Position numbers and translations under genes: made by a program. A stretch of 5,705 nt of DNA from an uncultured Planctomycetaceae bacterium (GTDB lineage Bacteria > Planctomycetota > Planctomycetia > Pirellulales > Pirellulaceae): positions 1 to 5,705 of the forward strand of contig CAIXSC010000544.1 in NCBI GenBank assembly GCA_903921945.1. The letters are read 5' to 3'. This document shows positions 1-5,705 of the stretch, piece after piece (the first letter of the stretch is position 1; every line of letters starts with the position of its first letter). The notes beneath the pieces are model-generated. The model made no database searches and had not been told where the DNA came from. It saw nothing but the letters and a program-made list of their open reading frames with translations.

Positions 1-169
1 GCCTGGCGCCGGTTCCTGCCGATTCCTGTTCAAGCCACGATTGGCTCTTGCGGCAGCGATTTGCATGCCATCCCTGCCGTCGCCTGCGGATCGGCGGTAA
101 ACGAGTTGGCGGTGAACGTCGGCGGGCGAGCGATTCGTGCTTGGCAGTGATTCTTTTAGTTTGGGTTCT

Positions 170-185
170 CACAGAGCCACAGAGC
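170..185. repeat. Short tandem repeat, CACAGAGC x2
   Basis: Two perfect adjacent copies of CACAGAGC lie at 170-177 and 178-185. They are followed by related purine-rich sequence (GAGCC, GGAGAGTGAG) to about 202. The local composition differs from the GC-rich surroundings. It may be a degenerate remnant of an intergenic CACAGAG-type repeat, but with only two copies this is weak. Confidence 0.35.
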
Positions 186-270
186 GAGCCGCGGAGAGTG
201 AGGCATCACTTGCAGCGGAAGATACGCATGATGCCCTTCTTGCCGTCGACGATCGAGCGCGCCCGAATTC

Positions 271-299
271 CTCGGTGGAGGAAGTTCCCTGCCACCGAG
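271..299 (-). terminator. Hairpin downstream of the leftward operon, possible terminator
   Basis: CTCGGTGG at 271-278 pairs perfectly with CCACCGAG at 292-299 (8 bp). AGG and CCT can extend the stem inside, past one bulged base. The stem begins 19 bases beyond the TAA stop of the leftward LPP20-like gene, where an intrinsic terminator would be expected. There is no U-run after the stem in the leftward transcript (it continues GAATTCGGG), so it may instead be a 3'-end stabiliser or chance. Confidence 0.35.
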
Positions 300-318
300 T
301 CGCCAACGATCTTCGTGG

Positions 319-1728
319 TTACAAGTCTTTCTTGTCAGCTTTGCCCGTAACACCCTTCTTGAGCTTCTCCGCCGGTTGTTTGGCCTTGCCAGTCGGAGAC
401 GGACCGCCACCCGCTTTATCGCCGACTGGCTTGGCGGAGTCGTCGATCTCTTGGATGATTTTCGCATTTCGCATCTCTTTCCCGGCGGCGGCCGCGGCGT
501 TCGTCGCGCTGGGAATGTAGACGGCGATGGCGAAGGCCCACGCATTATCGTCGTCCATCCAGTTTTTCACCGTGACGCCCGGCGGGATCTTGCCTTTACG
601 AGCACTTTGGAAAACTTCCGTCGTCTGCGATCGAGCGACATGCTCTTGGCGTTCCTCCTCCAGTTTCTTGAACTCTTCCTGCTTCTCCGCCGTCGGATCC
701 TTTTCGACGATGTCCTCGAAACGCTTCACTTCCTCGCGGAGCGATTCGCGGATCCCCAGTTGCCAGGAAAGTTGATCGCCAACGATCAGGCCGCACAACG
801 CATCGATCGCGTAGGCGTCGGCTTTGCGAGTGGCATCCAGATTTAGGCGGGCTTGGAGCGCCGGCAGTTTGTCGAGGCCGACCACGGACGAGCCAAAGCC
901 GACAAAGGCGGTCTCGCCGGTTTGCGGCACTTCAATAATCCGCCCGCCGACCGGCGGCACAAGTCCTTGTCGGATTTCCTCGATCACTTGCTGGATGGCG
1001 GCGACCAGTGTCGCCGACTCGACATGATGCGGAGCCTTTCGCGCCAATTGTCCCCGGGTCTTGGGGGTGCTCACGACGCTGACGTAAATCATGCTGCTGT
1101 CGGTGTCGTCATGGACTTCGTAAATCACGAAGCCGCGGAGCATTTCGTCCAGCGATTGGTTGATGGTGCTCTGCGTGCTCGACGAGAGGTTGTTGAGGTT
1201 GTCGAGGCTGGTATTGATCGAAGCGATTTGCTCGCGGACCTCGTCCTTCCCCTCGTTGCTCAATCCATACAGTTCGCGGGCGAGATTCTTCTTCGCCATT
1301 TGAAATGCGCGGACGTACGCTTGCCGCTGGGAGATGCGGCTCAGGATGACGTTTTCGGAGACGGTGTAAGCGGCGGCGCCGGTAGCGACGAAGCCGATCT
1401 GGCCGTTGACTTCGATCTTGTGGGCGCCCACCGCGGGGACTTCGTTTTTCTCGGCCGCCTTCGCCACGGCCGTTTCATTCTGCTTGATCTCCGCCTCGTT
1501 GGCATCGACGGCCGCGTTGATCGCGTCTTGCACTGTCGCCGCCTCGACGACATTTTCCTTTTCGTCGATTTTCACGCTCGCGGAGTCTTGAACTTCGTCT
1601 TCCCCGCCGAGAACAACGGGGACGAAGTCGAGCGCGGACGGGGCTTTCTTCTGCGCCTGGGCCTCGATTCCGACCATCATCACCAACGAGCAAACCGCGC
1701 TGCCGAGCGCGAGGAATCGTCTATTCAC
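319..1728 (-). CDS. Secreted protein with two LPP20/FlgT-like modules
   Basis: This 469-residue protein has no assigned function. The N-terminus is a Sec signal peptide (basic NRR, hydrophobic core, likely cleavage after AQA at residue 25), so it should act outside the inner membrane. An acidic, Ala-rich, probably helical linker covers about residues 42-100. Two similar modules follow. Module A (about 104-222) has a G-x-A-x-G-type strand, then a helix spaced with Ala (QAYVRAFQMAKKNLARELYG), and ends in FVIYEV...IYVSVVSTP. Module B (about 262-410) has FVGFGSS, then an Ala-rich helix (ATRKADAYAIDALCG), a charged coiled-coil-like insert (about 328-365), and ends in NAWAFAIAVYIPS. This layout fits the LPP20/FlgT N-terminal fold of outer-membrane-associated proteins. 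The tail (about 430-469) is Lys/Pro/Gly-rich and disordered. The start is GTG, chosen because AGGAG lies 8 bases upstream. The gene follows a TPR protein gene by 21 bases, so the two are probably co-transcribed. The fold assignment is by pattern, not by search. Confidence 0.85.
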   Translation of the reverse strand: MNRRFLALGSAVCSLVMMVGIEAQAQKKAPSALDFVPVVLGGEDEVQDSASVKIDEKENVVEAATVQDAINAAVDANEAEIKQNETAVAKAAEKNEVPAVGAHKIEVNGQIGFVATGAAAYTVSENVILSRISQRQAYVRAFQMAKKNLARELYGLSNEGKDEVREQIASINTSLDNLNNLSSSTQSTINQSLDEMLRGFVIYEVHDDTDSSMIYVSVVSTPKTRGQLARKAPHHVESATLVAAIQQVIEEIRQGLVPPVGGRIIEVPQTGETAFVGFGSSVVGLDKLPALQARLNLDATRKADAYAIDALCGLIVGDQLSWQLGIRESLREEVKRFEDIVEKDPTAEKQEEFKKLEEERQEHVARSQTTEVFQSARKGKIPPGVTVKNWMDDDNAWAFAIAVYIPSATNAAAAAGKEMRNAKIIQEIDDSAKPVGDKAGGGPSPTGKAKQPAEKLKKGVTGKADKKDL

Positions 1729-1736
1729 GCCATTTT

Positions 1737-1741
1737 CTCCT
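1737..1741 (-). promoter_or_regulatory. Ribosome binding site fixing the GTG start
   Basis: AGGAG on the - strand sits 8 bases before the GTG at 1728-1726. An ATG at 1733-1731 is only 3 bases from this site and reads ATG-GCG-TGA, a two-codon dead end, so GTG is the real start. The site lies in the 21-base gap between the two leftward genes, so the downstream gene can be initiated independently. Confidence 0.75.
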
Positions 1742-1749
1742 GAATGGAT

Positions 1750-2760
1750 TCACCGATTGCGAAACCGCCGTAGGGCCTCGGTGAAGGCCTCCGCGGCGAC
1801 GGCCTGCGCTTCGTCGCCGCGTAAACGCAGCGCGACGTCGCCCAATTCCGTCAAAAAATCGACACTCGCTCGCGCATCGTCAATCCGCCTTGCACGCTTT
1901 AAGGCGGCCAGGGCGTCATCCGCCGCATCCAACCCTTCGTGACAGCGCGCGGCGTCCAGCAGCAGTTGTCCCGTCGCTAGTTCCAATTTGTCCAGATGAT
2001 CGACCGTGGCGAGCGCGTCGCGCCACGCCTTTCGTCGAGTCGACTCGTTGGCCCGATCGGTCAGCACATCGCGGTAAGCGAAACGGACCACGGCCAAAGT
2101 GGGCGGATCCAGCAAATGGGCGGTCAGTGCGTCGCGGCGACCCGCAACGTAACTGACGGCGAATCCGCCTCGCGGCTCGGCCAGATGCAGCGTGCCGCGA
2201 ACCCGTCCCGTGACACGGATCTCACCCGCAGCCATCAGCAGCGCTTGCCGCAAAGCGGCCAATTCGGTGAGTCCCTTCGCGGCATACGCGTCAACGACCG
2301 CTTTGGCCATCAGCATTTCGTGAACCGCGATGGCCTGTGCCGTGCTCAGAAGGACCGGGGTCGCGCGATTGCGGAGTTCCCCGTCCGGCAATGGCCGTGC
2401 CGCGATTCCGAAGAGCCACTCGCCGGCCCCTTCGGCTCCACCGCCCCGACCGACGGCGGCCGGCGGTTGCTTTCCGACCATCACAGCGCCCGACCACTGT
2501 CGTGGTGGAGTGCCGCGAGTTTTGCCCGGGGCCGGATTGCTCGAAGACGCGAGTGCGGCGGACATCGCAACGCGGATTTCCTGCGGCAGTTCACCTGCGG
2601 CGACGAGTTGACCGGCCGCCTCAGCAGCGGGATTTTCGTCGGCCAAAACGCCGTTCGAGACGCGCGGCGCGACGAGAGTGCCGCACGTGATGGCGGAGTA
2701 GGCCAACGCGGCGTACAGCCAATTCACGGAGTTGAACGTCGTCGTGGCGGCCGCGTTCAT
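1750..2760 (-). CDS. Exported TPR protein, possible LPP20-like domain
   Basis: This protein of 336 residues is not recognised as a named family. From the ATG at 2760, the N-terminus has a hydrophobic segment (about residues 12-32) and possible cleavage near VLA-DE (40/41), which suggests export. An upstream in-frame ATG at 2844 would add a Ser/Arg-rich 28-residue leader that would bury this signal; neither start has a clear ribosome binding site. Residues 42-112 are Ala/Gly/Pro-rich. The middle (about 114-206) has GEWLFGIAARPLP, then an Ala-rich helix (AQAIAVHEMLMAKAVVDAY), then the strands VTGRVRG and FAVSYVAG. That order resembles the LPP20-like modules in the next gene, but weakly. The C-terminus holds two TPR-like helical pairs (about 261-294 and 299-333, with Leu/Ala spacing such as LLLDAARCHEGLDAADDALA), typical of protein-protein interaction. 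It is the first gene of the leftward pair, and the partner may be the product of the downstream gene (inference). Confidence 0.75.
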   Translation of the reverse strand: MNAAATTTFNSVNWLYAALAYSAITCGTLVAPRVSNGVLADENPAAEAAGQLVAAGELPQEIRVAMSAALASSSNPAPGKTRGTPPRQWSGAVMVGKQPPAAVGRGGGAEGAGEWLFGIAARPLPDGELRNRATPVLLSTAQAIAVHEMLMAKAVVDAYAAKGLTELAALRQALLMAAGEIRVTGRVRGTLHLAEPRGGFAVSYVAGRRDALTAHLLDPPTLAVVRFAYRDVLTDRANESTRRKAWRDALATVDHLDKLELATGQLLLDAARCHEGLDAADDALAALKRARRIDDARASVDFLTELGDVALRLRGDEAQAVAAEAFTEALRRFRNR

Positions 2761-2978
2761 CGACGTCGACGCGCGAGGACGTGGCAAACAACTCCGACAA
2801 GGACTACGAGAGGTCGACGCCGAGCGAAGAAGTGTCACGAACATTGCATGTTTTACTCAGACCGTGGCTTGCCGTCCCGTCAACCAGAGGTGACGATATA
2901 CGAATCGCGATGCACAAGCAACCAATCCGTCTGGCGCTAGTCCCGAAGCTCCGGCCATCAAAAGAACTACGAGCCATC
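2761..2978. promoter_or_regulatory. Divergent intergenic control region
   Basis: The 218 bases between the starts of the leftward TPR gene and the rightward DUF350 gene must hold promoters for both directions, unless a longer start is used on either side. The AT-richest part is around 2838-2860. A leftward -35-like TTGACG lies at 2883-2878 and a rightward TATA-like stretch (GATATACG) at 2895-2902, but neither has a well-spaced partner, so no promoter is called. Palindromes present are TCGACGTCGA (2760-2769), ATCGCGAT (2904-2911) and the inverted repeat listed separately. Confidence 0.5.
2840..2852. promoter_or_regulatory. Operator-like inverted repeat AACAT-TGC-ATGTT
   Basis: A perfect 5-bp inverted repeat with a 3-base spacer lies in the AT-richest part of the divergent region, about 80 bases upstream of the leftward start and 126 bases upstream of the rightward start. 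The shape suits a dimeric regulator, but a repeat this short could occur by chance, and no regulator gene is in the window. Confidence 0.25.
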
Positions 2979-3212
2979 ATGGACCAATTTGAAGAAATCT
3001 GTATCGCCTATCTGGTGACCTTCGGTTGGGCGATTGTCGGTTCGTTGTCCATGGGCGTCGGCATCATCATCACGCTTCGGCTTTTTGCGAAGTTGACGCC
3101 GGACCTGGACGAATGGGCGTTGATTCGCCAAGGGAATCTGGCGATGGCGATCGTGCTGGCGGCGGTCATTCTCTCGCTCGGCTGGGTTGTGTCTTCCGCT
3201 GTGCGGCCATGA
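2979..3212 (+). CDS. DUF350 small membrane protein
   Basis: This 77-residue inner-membrane protein matches the DUF350 family (E. coli YjfL-like), whose function is not established. It has two hydrophobic segments, about residues 9-34 and 54-74. They flank a short polar loop with the family's typical block: LTPDLDEWALIRQGNLAMAI, i.e. Asp-Glu-W..I..GN-Ala followed by the second membrane helix. The length suits a single DUF350 unit. The start at 2979 was chosen because homology-like sequence begins there; in-frame ATGs at 2781 and 2910 would add Arg/Pro-rich residues lying in the divergent promoter region. No Shine-Dalgarno is evident. The stop codon overlaps the ATG of the next gene (ATGA, 3209-3212), so the two products are probably made in a coupled way. 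In other bacteria DUF350 genes often sit beside envelope-stress or polyamine-related genes; none of those is seen here. Confidence 0.88.
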   Translation: MDQFEEICIAYLVTFGWAIVGSLSMGVGIIITLRLFAKLTPDLDEWALIRQGNLAMAIVLAAVILSLGWVVSSAVRP

Positions 3213-5083
3213 GTACGGCTTGGCAACTATGGCGCCGGCCGCTGCAACTGCTGGTTCGGCTGGCATTCTCCCTGCTGCTGCTGGGAATGCCCGCGATGAA
3301 CCAGTGGGCGTCGTCTGCGGGGCCTCCACGAGAAGCGCCGCAGAGTTCTCGGCCACGGCTTGAACAGCGCGAAACACAGCCATCCAGAACCGACCGCGAT
3401 CGCCCCCCATCGACCGCGAGCCGTTCGAGCGGTGCGTCGCGCCAGCCTCCAGCTTCAGCTCCGGTTCAACCAGCGGGGCGGCGACTGTCGAACACTTCTG
3501 GATATTCGACGCGACTCGGAGCTCAGTCTGTTGGTGGATACTCCGGCGAACCTCGGACGCGAGTTCGGCTTTCGGCACCCGCCGTGGCGCCCCTCGAGCG
3601 TTCAGCGCGGACAACCTACCGTTCCACGGAACCCCGATCCGCCGCGGCGGCGGTGCGACAGGCGGCGACGCCGGACGTCGCCGCGGCCGAACTCAAGGCA
3701 CAGTCGCCGGATTCGCTGCTGGTGACGGCGGTCAGCCGCACCAATCCGGCTCTGTGCGAAGTGGCTGGCGGCAGCGATCGGGGGCTCACCATCGGTCAGC
3801 GGTTGCTCATCCGGCATTCAACGGATGCTTCGCGGACCGCCGGTTCGGTGGAACTTGTGGCCGTTCATCAGAATCGGAGCATCGCCCAGGGAGCGGTCAC
3901 GCAGGTGGGACAGGAGTTACTGCGATGGGACGTGAAGGACTCGGAGCGGATCGAGGTGGAAGGAGTGGGGCTAACGCCTGAGGAAGCACTGCGAGACGCA
4001 TTCCGCAACGCGGTTCGAATGGTGCTGGGAGCGATCATTGACGCGGAAACCCGGGTCGAGGCGGACCAATCGCTGCGGGAACGCGTGCTTACATTCAGCG
4101 AAGGTTACGTCTCCCACTACGAGGAACTGGGTCAATCCGCGTCCCAGGGACTGGTGAGACGGCGGATTGTCGCGTGGGTTCGGCGTGGCGATGTGCAACT
4201 GGCGACTGGCCGAGTCGCCAGCCGGCAGGTGAAGTCCGGCAATCTGTACGCGCAGGCGGTGACGAAAGGCGACCAATGGCGCGACGGCCTCCTGCTGGCA
4301 CGCAAGATACTCAACTTGGCTCCGGCCCAATTGTTCGACGCCCGGCTTGCGGGCGAACCGCGAGTGGTGGCCGTGGACGGCGACATCGCGCGCGTCGCCT
4401 ACGACATCGAAATCCGTATTGCCCCGGATCGATATGCGTTCGCCGAGGACCAATTGCGGCGCATCTTGACGTCGATCGCGACTCGCAACGGCGAGGTGTC
4501 GGCGGACAGCGAGACGATCCAACCCGAGTTCCAAGCCTCGCGGGGCGAGTTGTTCCGGAAGCGATTCACGAACCTTGCCCCGTCAAGCGGCTTGCGCTTG
4601 CGGATGGCCGATTTCGGCGAAGTTCGCTCGATGGAACGGTTGCGTATCCCGGTGCCCACCGGCGATCGCCGCAGTTTGGCCGTATCGTTTGCCGTCAAGT
4701 CGGCCGGACCGCGAACGCTGGTCGCACTTCGTGGTGAATCCGATTGGCGCTGGTTCGATGTGGACGCGCCGCTGATCCCCAATCATGGTCCCGCCGTGCT
4801 CGCGCTCACGCTGCGGAGTGCTGGACAGGCCGCCATCCTCGAGTGGCGGTTCCCACTCGGTCCGTGGCATGCGAGCCAATCGTTCACACCGGACTCGAAT
4901 CACCCGTCCCGCACGCTGCTCGTCTCGCCTTTCTTCCTCTATCATCAGGGCGAGGGTTACGACATTCCGACGATCAACTTCGCGGAAGGTGTGACGCTGA
5001 CGGTGGAAACGACATGCCGCACCGACGAACTGCGGAATGTCGCGGCTACCGAAGTCAGATTTCTGCCCGCCGCCAGCGAGTGA
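3209..5083 (+). CDS. Large exported protein with FlgT-like domains
   Basis: This protein has 624 residues and unknown function. The N-terminus has basic residues (LWRRP) and a Leu-rich core (about 11-28), which form a signal peptide or membrane anchor. Residues 36-165 are a Pro/Ser/Arg-rich, low-complexity, presumably disordered region. A first folded part (about 168-235; LLVTAVS...CEVAGGSDRGLTIGQRLLIR...GSVELVAVHQNRSIAQGAV) resembles the small beta domain found at the FlgT C-terminus. Next (about 246-326) comes a FlgT N-terminal/LPP20-like unit: IEVEGVGLTPEEALRDAFRN, continuing through an Ala-rich helix, then LTFSEGYVSHYEEL, and ending in LVRRRIVAWVRRGDV. Residues 330-624 are mixed alpha/beta with no recognised family and end in a beta-rich part. 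The start at 3209 overlaps the DUF350 stop; a longer frame from 3026 lies wholly over that gene and is not credible. It is likely a periplasmic or outer-membrane-associated partner of the DUF350 protein (inference). The domain names rest on pattern only. Confidence 0.85.
   Translation: MSTAWQLWRRPLQLLVRLAFSLLLLGMPAMNQWASSAGPPREAPQSSRPRLEQRETQPSRTDRDRPPSTASRSSGASRQPPASAPVQPAGRRLSNTSGYSTRLGAQSVGGYSGEPRTRVRLSAPAVAPLERSARTTYRSTEPRSAAAAVRQAATPDVAAAELKAQSPDSLLVTAVSRTNPALCEVAGGSDRGLTIGQRLLIRHSTDASRTAGSVELVAVHQNRSIAQGAVTQVGQELLRWDVKDSERIEVEGVGLTPEEALRDAFRNAVRMVLGAIIDAETRVEADQSLRERVLTFSEGYVSHYEELGQSASQGLVRRRIVAWVRRGDVQLATGRVASRQVKSGNLYAQAVTKGDQWRDGLLLARKILNLAPAQLFDARLAGEPRVVAVDGDIARVAYDIEIRIAPDRYAFAEDQLRRILTSIATRNGEVSADSETIQPEFQASRGELFRKRFTNLAPSSGLRLRMADFGEVRSMERLRIPVPTGDRRSLAVSFAVKSAGPRTLVALRGESDWRWFDVDAPLIPNHGPAVLALTLRSAGQAAILEWRFPLGPWHASQSFTPDSNHPSRTLLVSPFFLYHQGEGYDIPTINFAEGVTLTVETTCRTDELRNVAATEVRFLPAASE
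4199..4221. repeat. Perfect 9-bp inverted repeat inside the FlgT-like gene
   Basis: CTGGCGACT (4199-4207) and AGTCGCCAG (4213-4221) are exact reverse complements separated by GGCCG. They would form a stable intragenic hairpin in mRNA, just after the end of the FlgT-like domain coding region (residues about 331-338, LATGRVAS). It may be chance in GC-rich coding DNA, or it may mark a domain border or affect translation rate. Confidence 0.5.
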
Positions 5084-5114
5084 ACACTCATCGGTTCGGC
5101 CGGTCAGGTCGAAC

Positions 5115-5121
5115 GAGGAGG
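5115..5121 (+). promoter_or_regulatory. Ribosome binding site of the acyl-CoA ligase
   Basis: GAGGAGG lies in the 51-base gap after the FlgT-like gene, 13 bases before the ATG at 5135, a slightly long spacing. A closer ATG at 5124 is only 2 bases away and its frame stops after 16 codons, so 5135 is the start. The gap has no convincing terminator, which fits read-through from the upstream genes. Confidence 0.6.
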
Positions 5122-5134
5122 CAATGGACAGGCG

Positions 5135-5705
5135 ATGCGCGATTGGCTGGCGAATACAGAACCGTTCCTACTGAGCTTGCTTAGCCGGGGACGCGAGGCT
5201 GCGGGCACTCGGCCCGCGCTATGGACATGGGAGAATGGGGACTGGCGAGTACGCGATTGGCGAACAATCGCCGCCGATGTCTGCCGAACCGCGGCGCGGC
5301 TCGCCGAGTTTGGTGTTCGGCGGGCGACTCCGATCGCGCAGATCGCCGACAACTGCTACGCCTGGATAGTGACCGATTTGGCGCTATTGGGGATCGGGGC
5401 GATTCACGTGCCGATGCACACCGCGCTCCCGATAGACCATTTGAATCGGCAGTTGCTCCATTGCGAGGCCAACACGGTGATCCTCGGCGAGCGGCAAGCT
5501 GGCCTGGCCGGGCAACTCGTGGTTGCTCAGACCCTCAGCCATAAGTCAATCGTTCGCGCCGCTGGCGACACCGATACGAGCGAGATTGACACAAGCAAAG
5601 CTGGCACGAGCAACGCTGGCACGAGCAAAGTAAGCACGAGCGAAGCTGGCATTGCGGCGATAGTCGAGGCTGCGACAGGCGAGGCTGCGACAGGCGAGGC
5701 GGCGA
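5135..5705 (+). CDS. AMP-forming long-chain acyl-CoA ligase, N-terminal part
   Basis: The first 190 residues of a protein that continues past the window edge; the frame has no stop. It belongs to the AMP-binding (ANL) superfamily, closest in style to long-chain fatty acid-CoA ligases (FadD/FAA1), which activate fatty acids with ATP and couple them to CoA. The evidence is the N-terminal subdomain: WRTIAADVCRTAARLAEFGV (residues 42-61), then AQIADNCYAWIVTDLALLGI with GAIHVPMHTALP (68-99), and the strand NTVILGE (113-119), all in the family's usual order and spacing. The ATP-binding Thr/Ser/Gly loop and later motifs lie outside the window. From about residue 145 the family sequence gives way to a low-complexity insert of five-residue repeats (TSKAG-type, then EAATG), located where relatives have a variable stretch before the ATP loop. 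The start at 5135 is supported by GAGGAGG upstream. It may be co-transcribed with the DUF350 and FlgT-like genes. Chain-length preference cannot be told. Confidence 0.88.
   Translation, partial: MRDWLANTEPFLLSLLSRGREAAGTRPALWTWENGDWRVRDWRTIAADVCRTAARLAEFGVRRATPIAQIADNCYAWIVTDLALLGIGAIHVPMHTALPIDHLNRQLLHCEANTVILGERQAGLAGQLVVAQTLSHKSIVRAAGDTDTSEIDTSKAGTSNAGTSKVSTSEAGIAAIVEAATGEAATGEAA
5576..5650 (+). repeat. 15-bp in-frame tandem repeat, five copies (TSKAG type)
   Basis: Five consecutive 15-base units, consensus ACGAGCAAAGCTGGC, start at 5576, 5591, 5606, 5621 and 5636. They encode TSEID, TSKAG, TSNAG, TSKVS and TSEAG. The first and fourth copies have diverged most, and copies 2, 3 and 5 each differ from the consensus by one base. 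The unit length keeps the reading frame, so copy-number change would alter protein length without a frameshift. Confidence 0.85.
5666..5705 (+). repeat. Second 15-bp in-frame repeat (EAATG type), cut by window end
   Basis: GAGGCTGCGACAGGC occurs at 5666-5680 and again, identical, at 5681-5695, and a third copy begins at 5696 (GAGGCGGCGA) and is cut by the window edge. It encodes EAATG-EAATG-EAA. Its sequence is different from the preceding TSKAG-type array, but the period is the same. Identity between copies suggests recent duplication. Confidence 0.8.

Larger units (their letters stand above)
1..318. other. Intergenic stretch without a convincing gene
   Basis: No complete gene is supported here. 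On the + strand, frame 1 is open from the window edge to a TGA at 148-150 (49 codons). It could be the tail of a gene entering from the left, but the peptide is not recognisable. On the - strand, a reading frame ending in TGA at 206-208 shows coding-like composition over its last 35 codons but has no good start. A hairpin at 271-299 and an 8-base tandem repeat at 170-185 are listed separately. No tRNA or rRNA was seen. Confidence 0.5.

Noticed and set aside
853..1743. Open + strand frame of 296 codons opposite the LPP20-like gene
   Set aside because: It is antisense to a gene with a signal peptide, repeated modules and a strong ribosome binding site. Its His/Asp/Arg/Val-rich peptide has no recognisable domain.
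2761..2844. 28-residue N-terminal extension of the TPR protein to an ATG at 2844
   Set aside because: Ser/Arg-rich sequence ahead of a hydrophobic export signal, lying in the divergent promoter region. Not excluded, but less likely.
1996..2940. Open + strand frame of 314 codons opposite the TPR gene
   Set aside because: Arg/Gly-rich translation typical of the complementary strand of GC-rich coding DNA. The - strand frame shows an export signal and TPR-like helices.
3026..3208. N-terminal extension of the large exported protein to an ATG at 3026
   Set aside because: It would lie entirely over the DUF350 gene and would bury the signal segment. The ATGA overlap at 3209 is the better start.
2967..3614. 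Open - strand frame of 215 codons across the DUF350 and FlgT-like starts
   Set aside because: It overlaps a clear DUF350 gene and the coupled start of the next gene, and its peptide looks like antisense of coding DNA.
5090..5114. Possible terminator between the FlgT-like gene and the ligase
   Set aside because: Only GTTCG/CGAAC can pair (5 bp, 11-base loop), there is no U-run, and it abuts the ligase ribosome binding site.
5576..5705. CRISPR array
   Set aside because: The repeats are directly adjacent 15-base units without spacers and lie in frame within a coding region.

Overview
The window is GC-rich chromosomal DNA. The style of its proteins suggests a planctomycete or a related bacterium of that superphylum: secreted proteins with Ala-, Arg- and Pro-rich linkers, patchy Shine-Dalgarno use, and large envelope proteins of unknown function. 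This assignment is inferred from protein style alone; no rRNA or marker gene is present.

Layout. Positions 1-318 carry no convincing complete gene. They hold a hairpin that may terminate the leftward operon, a short region with codon-like composition, and a small tandem repeat. A leftward pair follows. A secreted TPR-containing protein (2760 to 1750) lies upstream of a secreted protein with two LPP20/FlgT-like modules (1728 to 319). The two are 21 bases apart, and the second has a GTG start behind a strong ribosome binding site. A 218-base divergent control region (2761-2978) separates them from a rightward set. That set comprises a 77-residue DUF350 membrane protein (2979-3212), a 624-residue exported protein whose start overlaps the DUF350 stop as ATGA (3209-5083), and, 51 bases further on, the start of an AMP-forming long-chain acyl-CoA ligase (5135 to beyond the window end).

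How the genes may work together. The sequence of the exported rightward protein and of the second leftward protein shows the strand-plus-Ala-rich-helix pattern of LPP20/FlgT N-terminal domains. The TPR protein has a weaker version of it. With the DUF350 protein embedded in the membrane, the most economical reading is an uncharacterised cell-envelope module expressed from one divergent control region. The acyl-CoA ligase may simply be co-transcribed.

The most striking DNA-level feature is an in-frame array of 15-base repeats of two kinds inside the ligase gene. It runs off the right edge of the window.
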